Below are positions 27,416 to 35,678 of a stretch of DNA of 58,809 nt, piece after piece (the stretch's first letter is position 1; each line of letters begins with the position of its first letter). A program made the translations under genes and the position numbers. The stretch is from contig DVDU01000182.1 of NCBI GenBank assembly GCA_015296065.1, forward strand, positions 1 to 58,809, read 5' to 3'. The notes below the pieces were generated by a model that did no database searches, was not told where the DNA came from, and worked only from the letters and a program-made list of their open reading frames with translations. Origin of the DNA: Oscillatoriaceae cyanobacterium M33_DOE_052. Lineage in GTDB: Bacteria > Cyanobacteriota > Cyanobacteriia > Cyanobacteriales > Laspinemataceae.

Positions 27416-28504
27416 TTACTCGTCTATTTGCCAGGGTTCGGTGATGGCGTTTTCATCGAAAATCTTTTTGGGACGCATGACGAGGACGACTTGACCGAGA
27501 ATGGGGGTTTCTGGGGGGGTTTCAAACCATTTAAAGGCGAGGTTGTTGTCGGGAGCAACGAGGAAATAACTGTTGGCATCCCATTGGGTTTGATCGAGGT
27601 CGATGATGACGAGAACGGCTTCGGGTTTACCGGGGATGGGGGTGGGTAATTCGTGACTACTGCATAAAATGCCTACGGGTGTTTTGGCTTTGAGAATTAC
27701 TTGCCATCCGGGAATGGGTGCTACTGCTGTTCCTCCGGGAAAGTTGGCGATGCGAAATGGTTCGGTTTCTTCAAATTTGGGCACATTGTCGATCGCCTGT
27801 GCGGGTAAAGGCAAAGAACCGATGACACTGATAATTCGAGGCAGTTCGTCTTCGGCTTCGACGCGGTAAATTGGCATCAGGGGGGCGCTGCGGCTACCGA
27901 CGACGGTAAAATCGCTGAGAAGTTTTTCGATTTGTTCTCTGGCGGTTGCAGAGTGAGCGAATTTCAATCCTTTGGCGATGAGGCGGGAACGCTCTTGCAG
28001 GTCTTTTTTTTGCCGCGCTGTTTTCCAACATTGACAAGCCAGCGCATCCCCAGGATGGTCAACAAATCCGGCGGGAATTTGGGCAATTAGGGAAAATTCT
28101 TGAAAAGCGCGGGCGACTTCTCGGGCGGTTTCTGCTTCCAGGCGTTTTTCCATCGCCAGTTGCGCGGCGGCAAAACGCCTTTCTTGGTTGAGGATGCGCA
28201 ATTCGTAGAGAACATCAGCCCGGGGTCCGGTATAATAGGATTGTACCTCGTCCGAGGCGCCAGCTTTCACGATACTGTCAAACACTTGGGCGGCGACGCC
28301 GATTTGATTTTGCTGCACGGCTTGAAAGCCGGTTTGCTCAAAGATGACATCTGGTTTGTAGCCAGCTTTGTGTAGTTGCTGGCAAGCTCGTCCCCAGTCC
28401 ACCCAAGTGCCTTGTTTGCGGGAGAGGATTTCCAGCAACTCGGTGGCGGCGGCTTCTGAAAGTGGCGAGCTGGGGGTTGGGGGTTCTAGGGGCTGTTGAG
28501 TCAT
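27416..28504 (-). CDS. raf1: RuBisCO accumulation factor 1 (Raf1)
   Basis: 362 residues with the two-part build of Raf1: an all-helical N-terminal domain (helix-turn-helix-like WVDWGRACQQLHKAGYKPDVIFEQTGF-type segment at about 35-62, then a helical bundle to about 190) and a beta-rich dimerisation domain (about 215-350; PIYRVEAEDELPRIISVIGSLP split by the strand turn, WFETPPETPILGQVVLVMRP). Raf1 dimers bind RbcL dimers and help assemble the L8 core of Rubisco. The gene is divergent from ccmO. Confidence 0.93.
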   Translation of the reverse strand: MTQQPLEPPTPSSPLSEAAATELLEILSRKQGTWVDWGRACQQLHKAGYKPDVIFEQTGFQAVQQNQIGVAAQVFDSIVKAGASDEVQSYYTGPRADVLYELRILNQERRFAAAQLAMEKRLEAETAREVARAFQEFSLIAQIPAGFVDHPGDALACQCWKTARQKKDLQERSRLIAKGLKFAHSATAREQIEKLLSDFTVVGSRSAPLMPIYRVEAEDELPRIISVIGSLPLPAQAIDNVPKFEETEPFRIANFPGGTAVAPIPGWQVILKAKTPVGILCSSHELPTPIPGKPEAVLVIIDLDQTQWDANSYFLVAPDNNLAFKWFETPPETPILGQVVLVMRPKKIFDENAITEPWQIDE

Positions 28505-28692
28505 AATCGCATTTAGGTTTACACTACGAGAGTTTGGTATCAGTTTCCCACAGGGAGAAGAGGATTGGTGAATGGTGGTAAGTCTGCTTCCTTAAGCATT
28601 AATTAAATCGGACGCGATAAACTAAGTGTGTGGGGAGACAGCCTCAGCAAAGGTCTATTTTTTTACCCGGAAGACTATCATACAGGTCTAAC
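28505..28692. promoter_or_regulatory. Divergent promoter region of raf1 and ccmO
   Basis: 188 bp between the two start codons. No exact -10/-35 pair stands out. It must hold the leaders of both genes, and the shared space allows co-regulation of Rubisco assembly and carboxysome shell genes. Confidence 0.45.
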
Positions 28693-29469
28693 ATGGAACT
28701 GGAAACTAAAATCGCCGTTTATCGACCACGGATGAAGCAAGAGCGAAATATCCGCGAAACTGCTTTGGGGTTGGTTTCCACCCGCAGTTTTCCGGCGATC
28801 GTGGGTACTGCGGATATGATGCTGAAGTCGGCGGGGGTGACTTTGGTGGGATATGAGAAAACTGGGAGCGGTTTATGCACGGCGATCGTCCGAGGCGGCG
28901 TGGCGGATGTGCGGTTAGCGGTGGAGGAGGGGGCGAAAACCGCCGAACAGTTCGGACATTTGGTGTCTAAAGTGGTAATTCCGCGTCCGATGCCAAATTT
29001 AGAGGTAATTTTTCCCATCGGAGCGCAGTTGGAAGATTTGGCGCAACAGCAGGGCCATTCGCGGCTGAGCAACTTGGCGATCGGCTTGCTGGAAACCAGA
29101 GGTTTTCCCGCAATGGTGGGGGCCGCCGATGCGATGCTCAAAGCAGCGGATGTGCAGTTGGCGGCGTATGAGACGATCGGCGCTGGTTTGTGTACCGCCA
29201 TCATTCGCGGTTCTGTGGCGAATGTCGCCGTCGCCGTAGAAGCTGGAATGTATGAAGCCGAGAAAATTGGGGCATTAAACGCCGTGATGGTAATTCCCAG
29301 ACCATTAGAGGACCTAGAGCGCACCCTACCCCTAGCGAGCTACTGGGTCGAAGAGCCGGAAAAGCAAGAAGCTCTCCCCATCCTACTGCCCAAAGCGGTC
29401 AAACAAGTAGAAAAACAAGTGGTGAAGTTGCCGGAGTTGGAGCGTTTAACTATTCCTCTGGACGAGTAA
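28693..29469 (+). CDS. ccmO: Carboxysome shell protein with tandem BMC domains (CcmO)
   Basis: 258 residues from ATG 28693; the frame extends upstream but without homology. Two bacterial-microcompartment domains: ALGLVSTRSFPAIVGTADMM (about 24-110) and AIGLLETRGFPAMVGAADAM (about 128-215), each ending VVIPRPM/VMVIPRPL. The tandem organisation and lack of other domains identify CcmO, a beta-carboxysome shell component forming pseudohexameric trimers. A Lys/Glu/Leu-rich tail (about 216-258) ends the protein. The main ccm operon is not in this window. Confidence 0.94.
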   Translation: MELETKIAVYRPRMKQERNIRETALGLVSTRSFPAIVGTADMMLKSAGVTLVGYEKTGSGLCTAIVRGGVADVRLAVEEGAKTAEQFGHLVSKVVIPRPMPNLEVIFPIGAQLEDLAQQQGHSRLSNLAIGLLETRGFPAMVGAADAMLKAADVQLAAYETIGAGLCTAIIRGSVANVAVAVEAGMYEAEKIGALNAVMVIPRPLEDLERTLPLASYWVEEPEKQEALPILLPKAVKQVEKQVVKLPELERLTIPLDE

Positions 29470-29489
29470 GACTCTATCTTTCTTTGTGT

Positions 29490-29606
29490 CATTGGTCATT
29501 TGTCCTTGGTCATTTGAATTGATAATTGACAATTGACAATTCATAATTATCAATTGTCAATTATCAATTATCAATTGTCACCAAGGGACTTGGGACAAAT
29601 GACAAT
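29490..29606. repeat. Composite inverted repeat between ccmO and the 88-residue gene
   Basis: Outer arms of GTCATTTGTCC type (29496-29515 and 29592-29604) enclose AATTGATAATTGACAATTGA/TCAATTATCAATT arms. The whole can fold into a long hairpin between two convergent genes. Confidence 0.7.
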
Positions 29607-29616
29607 AAATTATCCT

Positions 29617-29883
29617 TTACTTTAATTCCTGCATAATTTGCAAAACTAACTGGGCAAAAGCATCATCTCCCAAGCGTCCCAAGGCTTCGGTAATAATTTG
29701 TGTAGAAATATCGGTTTCCCCCCCCGCTACGGGAGGCACGAGTAGGGCCATGTGAGCAATGAGGTATTGAATATCTTCTCGGATGCGTTTGCGCTTTCCG
29801 TCTAATACTTTAGCGGTACGGCGGATGGAGCATTCTTGACGAAACTCAGTAAAAACTACATCTTTTTCCGGTCGGCGTTCCAT
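29617..29883 (-). CDS. Conserved-looking hypothetical protein
   Basis: 88 residues. The N-terminal part is basic (VLDGKRKRIREDIQYLIAHM) and the C-terminal part helical (IITEALGRLGDDAFAQLVLQIMQELK). I do not recognise the family. It lies 31 bp downstream of the hemerythrin gene on the same strand, so they are probably co-transcribed. Composition matches a real gene. Confidence 0.65.
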   Translation of the reverse strand: MERRPEKDVVFTEFRQECSIRRTAKVLDGKRKRIREDIQYLIAHMALLVPPVAGGETDISTQIITEALGRLGDDAFAQLVLQIMQELK

Positions 29884-29914
29884 AAATTTATTCCCTCATA
29901 ATGAAGGAGAAACA

Positions 29915-30322
29915 TTAGGGCATTTCCGATAGTTTTACATCAATGGTGCGGATATGGTTGACAAACCATTCCAGCAGTTCCACCGACACCTGTCGGGCAA
30001 CTAATTCTGACGAGCCATAATTATCTATCATCTGGCGAATCGCCCCTAGCCTGGTTTGAAAATATTCATGGGCAGCTTTGTTTTTACCTGCTACCGGACA
30101 TTTTTTTAAATTCATACATTGTTCTTCATAGCCAAAGTGATTGTTGACATACATATCCAAATATCCCAAAATATGCACAAGTTGTTTCGGGTCTTGTTTC
30201 GTGTTTAATGCCTCTAAAAGTTCATCCATTTGGTCTAATAGCTGCTTGTGCTGCATATCTATTAAGGGCAGACCGATCGCCAAAGAGTCATTCCAGGTTT
30301 TGGCAGGTTTATTCATGGTCAA
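29915..30322 (-). CDS. Bacteriohemerythrin-type protein
   Basis: 135 residues. Di-iron ligands seen are His25 (IDMQHKQLL), His62 and Glu66 (HFGYEEQ), His85 (AAHEYF), and His123 with Asp128 (HIRTID). The residue four positions before His85, a fifth His in most bacteriohemerythrins, is Asn here, within CPVAGKNKAAHEYF. Members bind O2 reversibly for sensing or storage. It may be altered in iron or oxygen binding. It precedes the 88-residue hypothetical gene. Confidence 0.9.
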   Translation of the reverse strand: MTMNKPAKTWNDSLAIGLPLIDMQHKQLLDQMDELLEALNTKQDPKQLVHILGYLDMYVNNHFGYEEQCMNLKKCPVAGKNKAAHEYFQTRLGAIRQMIDNYGSSELVARQVSVELLEWFVNHIRTIDVKLSEMP

Positions 30323-30597
30323 ATCACCTATGATACGACTAACTCAATCCCGGCTGAAGCCCAACTCAGGCAAGAACAGGTAGGGCGATGATCGCTCCCT
30401 GAATGTGTTACTGAATTAAAGCCGATTTTTCTGAAAATTACAAGAGGAATTTAAAAAAATTTGGAGTTGTTAAAATAATTCAATCAAAATATAAATAACG
30501 TTACATAATTTTGTCATTTGTCATTTGTCCTTTGTCCTTTGTCAAGTCACAAGGGACAAGGGACAAGGGACAAGGGACAAGGGACAAACCAAGGGGG
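30323..30597. other. Intergenic region with GGGACAA tandem repeat
   Basis: The right half (30510-30589) is TTTGTCATTTGTC-type copies followed by five GGGACAA heptamers, which pair with the preceding TTTGTCC copies. The left half is the hemerythrin leader. No gene is seen. Confidence 0.65.
30510..30589. repeat. GTCATTTGTCC / GGGACAA repeat
   Basis: Direct copies of TTTGTCC and then five AAGGGAC-type copies face each other as an inverted repeat, downstream of the desaturase-SDR gene. The same family is found at 7576, 29490, 35584, 45487 and 55815. Confidence 0.7.
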
Positions 30598-31896
30598 TTA
30601 CTTGGTGGTAGCTTCTAAGCCAACGGCTGGGAAAGGTAGGGTAGGAGTAGCTGAGCGACTAAATAGCCGGAAGTAAGTAGAAACCAAAAATTCCTTAATG
30701 GGAAAAGTCAGGAAAGTGAGAGGATTAATCGTAACGATGATATTGCGTGCGTCTTGGCGAGCTTGTTTGACAATTTGTTGGGCAACCCATTGCGCAGACA
30801 TGACGCCGATCGGGTTGAGATTGCTTTTGAACGGACCAAGAATCAACTTGCGAATCACACAGGGAGCATCAAGACGCCGCAGGGTGACGATATCGCCGAT
30901 CGCCCGTTTGCTCATTTCATAAAGCGGACTGAAAGCGGGAGAGGCTTCGGCTTCACTGGTATTTACCCACACTTCTTTAGTGGCGATGTCTGAGTTAGTG
31001 CGAACCGTGGCGAGGAATAATTCCATGAGTCGCCAAGTGGAAAATGTATTAACTTCATAGGATTTGCTGATAGCTTCCGGCGTTCTGTCCCCATGCACAT
31101 TAATACCGTGATTAAGTACCAGAATATCTACATTAGAGAATAATTCTGCTAAGTCGGCTTCTTGGGAAATTTGCCAAGTGACAGTTTTTACCGCCCGGTT
31201 TTCACCATCCAAGTTTAAAATCACTGGTTCGGAACTGGTGGTGATGGCGATGATTTTCGCCCCCGCTTGATGGAGTTGAGACAAGAGAGCGCGTCCGAGG
31301 GTTCCTGATGCACCGGTGACAGCGCAAGTTTTGCCTTTGAGGGAAAAAGCAGTGCCCATAAATCGGTCTAATAGAGTAAAAGTGCCGCAAAAGTAGGCAT
31401 TTTGGTCGTCAAAATGATGTCGCCAGTGATAAGTGCGGTTGACGAGCCAGTGGGAGGGGGGAGCCTCAAACGGTCCTGACATATGGGTTAAATCTGTGAG
31501 TTCCGCTGCTCGGGGGAAACCGGAACCACGGGCGATCGCTGCCACCAAAAAACTCAAAGTGTAAGCGCAACCCAACAGAGTCCCCCACTGATACGCCGGT
31601 GCAGTTTGCAGGGCTACCAACCACAGTAACAGCCCAAATGTCAACATTACCAGTGCTTCTGGTACGTCATTATGCCAGTGAGCCTTTTTGTAGATATCCT
31701 CGCTCACGGGAGTGAGGTTGGGACGAAACACCCGATGGTGCCAAGCATGCTGCTTGTATAGGGGTGGCACCAAGTGGGAAACAAAGTGGTATAAATCGCG
31801 CACCAGTTCCGCCCATAATACAGAACCCAATCCCCAAACGCCAGTTATGAGCCAAAAATTAACCATAGATAATGCGATCGCTTGACGATATCTCAA
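30598..31896 (-). CDS. Fusion of fatty-acid-hydroxylase/sterol-desaturase-like and short-chain dehydrogenase domains
   Basis: 432 residues. The N-terminal 185 residues are membrane-embedded with histidine clusters HFVSH (37-41), HAWHH (50-54), HWH (73-75) and HWRHH (157-161), as in di-iron sterol desaturases and hydroxylases. The C-terminal part is an SDR: TGASGTLG (194-201), NHGIN, and LYEMSKRA with the Tyr-x3-Lys pair. Such bifunctional proteins are found in cyanobacteria, with an unknown lipid substrate. A hydroxylation followed by oxidation on the same molecule is an inference from the fusion. Confidence 0.88.
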   Translation of the reverse strand: MRYRQAIALSMVNFWLITGVWGLGSVLWAELVRDLYHFVSHLVPPLYKQHAWHHRVFRPNLTPVSEDIYKKAHWHNDVPEALVMLTFGLLLWLVALQTAPAYQWGTLLGCAYTLSFLVAAIARGSGFPRAAELTDLTHMSGPFEAPPSHWLVNRTYHWRHHFDDQNAYFCGTFTLLDRFMGTAFSLKGKTCAVTGASGTLGRALLSQLHQAGAKIIAITTSSEPVILNLDGENRAVKTVTWQISQEADLAELFSNVDILVLNHGINVHGDRTPEAISKSYEVNTFSTWRLMELFLATVRTNSDIATKEVWVNTSEAEASPAFSPLYEMSKRAIGDIVTLRRLDAPCVIRKLILGPFKSNLNPIGVMSAQWVAQQIVKQARQDARNIIVTINPLTFLTFPIKEFLVSTYFRLFSRSATPTLPFPAVGLEATTK

Positions 31897-31961
31897 CCAG
31901 ATTACATAAAAGTTTACACAAATTTAGCTTAAATTCTCGCGGCTGTAAAGGGAAAATCTGG

Positions 31962-31967
31962 TATAAT
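31962..31967 (+). promoter_or_regulatory. Extended -10 promoter candidate for the C5 methyltransferase operon
   Basis: TGGTATAAT is an extended -10 (TGn before TATAAT). The ATG is 145 bases downstream, leaving a long leader with an AGGGTTGACTC-like segment. No clear -35 is visible. Confidence 0.4.
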
Positions 31968-32111
31968 CTCAGCGGCGCGCTGTTGCGAACAAGTTGCAGC
32001 TTTTGCAGAAATTGCCCCCAACCCTGGGAGTCAACCCTTCAGGGTGGAGAGCCAACAGACGTTATCTGAGAATGTTACTATATTCATCACCTGCACAAAA
32101 TATTTGCATTT

Positions 32112-33236
32112 ATGTTTTCTGCTTTATCTCTATTTTCCGGTGCTGGTGGGATGGATCTTGGCGTCAGGCAGGCTGGATTTGAGGTGAGAGCTTGTCTCGA
32201 GATGGATCCTTACTGCTGCGAAACACTGCGCAGCGCCATTGCTAGGGACAACCTCAAGACAGTGGTTATTGAACAAGATATTAGAAAAATAGAACCCCTT
32301 GATTTGAGAAAAGAGCTAAATTTAAAATTTGGCCACCTGGATTTGCTGTTTGGCGGGAGTCCTTGTCAAAGTTTCTCCCAGGCTGGGAAACGGGCATCTT
32401 TAGATGATGAGCGGGGCTGGCTAATTTTTGAATTTGTCAGATTGGCCGAAATTTTTTACCCAAAATTTATCATCATTGAACAGGTTAAAGGCTTTTTAAA
32501 AGCACCGGATAATTATGGCCAAATTGGCGGAGTATGTCAACTCCTCACCACGCAACTGCAAGCGCTTGGATATGAAGTAAAAATCCAGCTCATCAATGCC
32601 GCGAGTTACGGAGTGTCTCAATATCGAGAGCGGGTTTTTCTCGTCGCCACCCAGCCAGGAATGAATTTTAGTTTTCCGCCGCCTACTCATGGAAAACCAA
32701 ACGAACAATTATGCTTATTTCCACTGCAGCCATACGTTACTCTCAGAGAATCCATCACCGGATTAGGTAGGCCGTCACAAAATAAACAACAGCCACCAGA
32801 AGATGGTCATTTAGATGTGACGCCACCGGGTGATATCAAGCGAATTCATGGAGTGCCCGAAGGCTCGTTTTTGGCAGGGGAAAAGCACCTACCAGAACAG
32901 CAAAGAGGCAAGCTGACGGCAAAAGATACAACTAAATTTCGCCGCCTTTCTTTCTCCGAGCCCAGCCTAACCTTAAGATGTGGAGAAATTTTTTTCCACC
33001 CACGGGAAGATCGGTATCTGACTCCCCGTGAATATATGCGGATTCACGGATATCCTGATGATTACTTGTTAAAAGGTCCTATCCGGGGGCGATCGGGCAC
33101 AGTGCGCCATTTAGACCAACACCGACAAATTGCCAATTCCGTGCCGCCGCCAGTGGCTCGCGCCATTGCCGCAGAGGTGGCAAAGTCACTCAAGAGCCAG
33201 GTTTTAGCCTCGGCGATATCGGCGGGAGATAGATAA
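32112..33236 (+). CDS. DNA (cytosine-5-)-methyltransferase
   Basis: 374 residues. Motif I is LSLFSGAGGMDLGVRQAGF, motif IV GGSPCQSFSQAGKR with the catalytic Cys, motif VIII QYRERVFLVA, and motif X QIANSVPPPVARAIA. Motif VI reads IIEQVKGF where most enzymes have ENV. The target-recognition domain is about residues 200-290. It is followed after 29 bp by a NotI-like endonuclease gene, and together they form a type II restriction-modification system. Confidence 0.95.
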   Translation: MFSALSLFSGAGGMDLGVRQAGFEVRACLEMDPYCCETLRSAIARDNLKTVVIEQDIRKIEPLDLRKELNLKFGHLDLLFGGSPCQSFSQAGKRASLDDERGWLIFEFVRLAEIFYPKFIIIEQVKGFLKAPDNYGQIGGVCQLLTTQLQALGYEVKIQLINAASYGVSQYRERVFLVATQPGMNFSFPPPTHGKPNEQLCLFPLQPYVTLRESITGLGRPSQNKQQPPEDGHLDVTPPGDIKRIHGVPEGSFLAGEKHLPEQQRGKLTAKDTTKFRRLSFSEPSLTLRCGEIFFHPREDRYLTPREYMRIHGYPDDYLLKGPIRGRSGTVRHLDQHRQIANSVPPPVARAIAAEVAKSLKSQVLASAISAGDR

Positions 33237-33265
33237 TCATTCATTATGGAGATTAGCCACTACTT

Positions 33266-34369
33266 ATGCCTAATATCTTTGAAGTATTTGGGTTTCCCGT
33301 AGCCGATCGTACTCAGCAAGCTGAGACTGTCCGCCAATCTCGTACCTGTCCATTTATGGGAGAAATTTGTGATGGGGGCGGGAATCGTTACCAAACCAAG
33401 ATTAAGCTCACAGCACAAGAGCCATTATCTGATTATTTTCATCCCGATATTACTGAAGTTATCCCCGGTATCTGCTCAATTCAAGCCGGTGATGACATAT
33501 GGGTTGTATGTCCCCGGCGGTTATTTTCCGCTAAATGCGATGCGGCTGGGATACCTACTGTCAATCGCGCTTTACAGCCCTATGAATCTGATTTGCTAAT
33601 TCACGCCGGTGTTCCCCAGGGAGTTGATATTGGTGTTTGGTCAGAAGTAGCCCTGAAACACCGCGTCGATGATGCGGAAATTAATTACCAGTTTGACTAT
33701 ATTCTAGCCCCTTTAGTGGCCAAGCCTTTCTCTCAGCTACCCCAGATTTTACCAGGAGAATTCACCCCAGATGATTTAGGAGATTTGAGCAAATCTGCCC
33801 GAAAAAATGGATATTACCAATTACAGCACAAATCTGCTGACGCGGTGATTACTCTCCCAGACCTTGACCAGATGTTTATTCTGGAGGTTATGACCGCGAG
33901 TACCAGTGGCTCTGATGCTGAAAAATCAACAGATATTAGGAGTGCGTTTCGCAATTACTTGCTAGGGGTTGAACATACCAGTCCCGGCATTAATAAACGT
34001 CAGGTTTGGGGGCGGATGGTAAGTCAGCTATTTGCCAAAACAGCATTAGCTAATGAATGGAAAGCACGGACTATATGGGTGATTCAAGATTCATTGCTCC
34101 AGAATATTGAGCGGACAACCCGCTTAAATACGAAAGCTGTAAGCAGTCACCCGGAGCGGAATATCAGTTTAGTGGTCATGGCATATCGCCAGAATGCGAT
34201 CAAGACCAAAGAAATCGCCTACCAAACCACAATCAATGGTGATGCGGGAATCAATTTTGAAGGTGACAATACTTTTACCGATATCCTCTTGCCAAAAGTT
34301 ACCCCGCCTAAAATAGAATTGCTTCAGGCAATTATGCGGCGAAAATTAGCAGCAATTTTAAATCTTTAA
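33266..34369 (+). CDS. NotI-like type II restriction endonuclease
   Basis: 367 residues. The N-terminus has the order of features I recall for NotI-family enzymes: FEVFGFPV, then four cysteines Cys28 (TCPF), Cys35, Cys70 (GICSI) and Cys82 (WVVCPRR), likely an iron-binding Cys4 site. Candidate catalytic residues are Asp143 (YQFDYIL) or Asp191 with Glu206 (FILEVMTAS); NotI has LEIQT at the latter site. NotI cuts GCGGCCGC, but the site here cannot be inferred. Partner of the upstream C5 methyltransferase. Confidence 0.75.
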   Translation: MPNIFEVFGFPVADRTQQAETVRQSRTCPFMGEICDGGGNRYQTKIKLTAQEPLSDYFHPDITEVIPGICSIQAGDDIWVVCPRRLFSAKCDAAGIPTVNRALQPYESDLLIHAGVPQGVDIGVWSEVALKHRVDDAEINYQFDYILAPLVAKPFSQLPQILPGEFTPDDLGDLSKSARKNGYYQLQHKSADAVITLPDLDQMFILEVMTASTSGSDAEKSTDIRSAFRNYLLGVEHTSPGINKRQVWGRMVSQLFAKTALANEWKARTIWVIQDSLLQNIERTTRLNTKAVSSHPERNISLVVMAYRQNAIKTKEIAYQTTINGDAGINFEGDNTFTDILLPKVTPPKIELLQAIMRRKLAAILNL

Positions 34370-34595
34370 TTGGGCACAATTTCGGGATGTTTAGTAAAAC
34401 AGGTTTTGGTGGTAGCTACTTTAGCCAGCAATATCTCAATTCCATTTTTATGGGAAATGACTAGATTTTAATATTGTTGATGAATAAATTTGTGCCCCTG
34501 GTGTATGGTTAATTTCACCACAGACACACAGAGGGCACAGAGAAACATAAAACAGGAGGGTTTAATCAGTTCGAGGCAGAATGCCTCTGGGATGA
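34370..34595. other. Intergenic region with inverted repeats
   Basis: GGGCACAA near 34373 and TTGTGCCC near 34490 are inverted copies. The motif CCACAGACACACAGAGG (about 34519) and a GAGGCA-GAA-TGCCTC hairpin near 34573 follow. No gene is supported. Confidence 0.4.
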
Positions 34596-34808
34596 TTAAG
34601 CCTCGTCGTATGCTTCTAGGTCGAGCAGGTAAATGTATGGTTCCACCAGTTCAGGACGGTGAAAGGCGATCGCTCGGAGCAAATGCCAATCATTCAAGCC
34701 ATCAAAAGGATTATCATACTCATCCTGATCCAGCCGCACTGCCAACCGCTTCACATCATCAGGCGTCAACTGCGCAATATCCCGCTCTGAAATGCTTGTA
34801 GTTCCCAT
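34596..34808 (-). CDS. Small conserved cyanobacterial protein of unknown function
   Basis: 70 residues: GTTSISERDIAQLTPDDVKR, then LNDWHLLRAIAFHRPELVEP and YLLDLEAYDEA. I recall close relatives in other cyanobacteria but no assigned function. Acidic and probably soluble. It lies 107 bp downstream of the esterase gene on the same strand. Confidence 0.75.
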   Translation of the reverse strand: MGTTSISERDIAQLTPDDVKRLAVRLDQDEYDNPFDGLNDWHLLRAIAFHRPELVEPYIYLLDLEAYDEA

Positions 34809-34915
34809 TGTTCGCCCCTCCCAAAAGTATATTGGCGCCCATCTGGCACAACAGCGCGGACATAACAGGCGCCATTACCGATGCCACATTCAATTTTATC
34901 GCAATTAGCAGTCTG

Positions 34916-35545
34916 TCAACTCTCCGGCTCGCCCCCCCCAAGCCTGTCTAAGACAAACTCTCGCATCAGATCAATTTCCTCAGTGATGATTTGATGACCG
35001 ATATTAAACTCGTGATAAGTGACAGGCACCCCCATATCCATCAAAATATCACGGGCTTGGCGCGCCGCACCTACTGGCACCACCCCATCTTGGGTCCCGT
35101 GCATCATCAACACCGGCGGCAACCCCCCTGTAGGCTCCGGCTCCCCGTGCAAATACCCACTGAAAGACACCAAACCCGCCACCGGTAAACGCAAACCCAC
35201 ATCCAGAGTCATCGCTCCCCCCTGGGAAAAGCCACTTAAAATCGTTCGCGACAGAGGCACACCGGTGATACCTTCGAGAGAAAGTAGCCAGTCCAGCAGC
35301 ATTTGCCCACTTTCAAGCAACCCCTCATAATTATCGCTATCCAAGTCATACCACATTTTGCCCCCCGGAACGTGGGGATGGGGAAAAGGCGCATCAGGAA
35401 ACAGAAAATGATAATCCGGCAAATTCAACTCCGGAGCCAAAGATGCCAAATCATAGAGATTAGCTCCCCAACCGTGGAGTAACACAATTAAACCTTGAGG
35501 CGATTTCCCACTAGCAGGGGGAATATTAATAGCTTGTAATGACAC
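34916..35545 (-). CDS. Alpha/beta-hydrolase, carboxylesterase/phospholipase family
   Basis: 210 residues. The nucleophile elbow is LSGFSQGGAM, the acid is in HGTQDGVVP, and the His in IGHQIITEE, a complete Ser-Asp-His triad. LLHGWGANLYDLASLA forms the oxyanion hole region. The family includes bacterial carboxylesterases with acyl-protein-thioesterase-like sequences. A GTG at 35563 also opens the frame, but the GTG at 35545 has AAGGAG seven bases upstream and is chosen. Confidence 0.92.
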   Translation of the reverse strand: MSLQAINIPPASGKSPQGLIVLLHGWGANLYDLASLAPELNLPDYHFLFPDAPFPHPHVPGGKMWYDLDSDNYEGLLESGQMLLDWLLSLEGITGVPLSRTILSGFSQGGAMTLDVGLRLPVAGLVSFSGYLHGEPEPTGGLPPVLMMHGTQDGVVPVGAARQARDILMDMGVPVTYHEFNIGHQIITEEIDLMREFVLDRLGGGEPES

Positions 35546-35583
35546 TTTATGGCTCCTTGTCACAACGCCCAGCCATCATCTTA

Positions 35584-35620
35584 CCTTGTCACTGGTCAAA
35601 TGACAAAGGACAAATCACCA
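35584..35620. repeat. GTCATTTGTCC-family inverted repeat
   Basis: TTGTCACTGGTCAAATGACAA-like sequence split into arms, just upstream of the 1004-residue gene. Confidence 0.5.
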
Positions 35621-35678
35621 AAAAGTGATATACTTGTTATCGTCCAATCCAACATCAGGGAAAAAGCATCATCAAACC

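Noticed and set aside
34490-34801. 103-codon plus-strand frame
   Set aside because: Antisense to the well-composed 70-residue gene and includes the CACAGACACACAGAGG repeat.
35625-35678. GTG start for the 1004-residue protein
   Set aside because: The extra 18 residues come from sequence next to a repeat and have no ribosome site; not excluded, but ATG 35679 is preferred.
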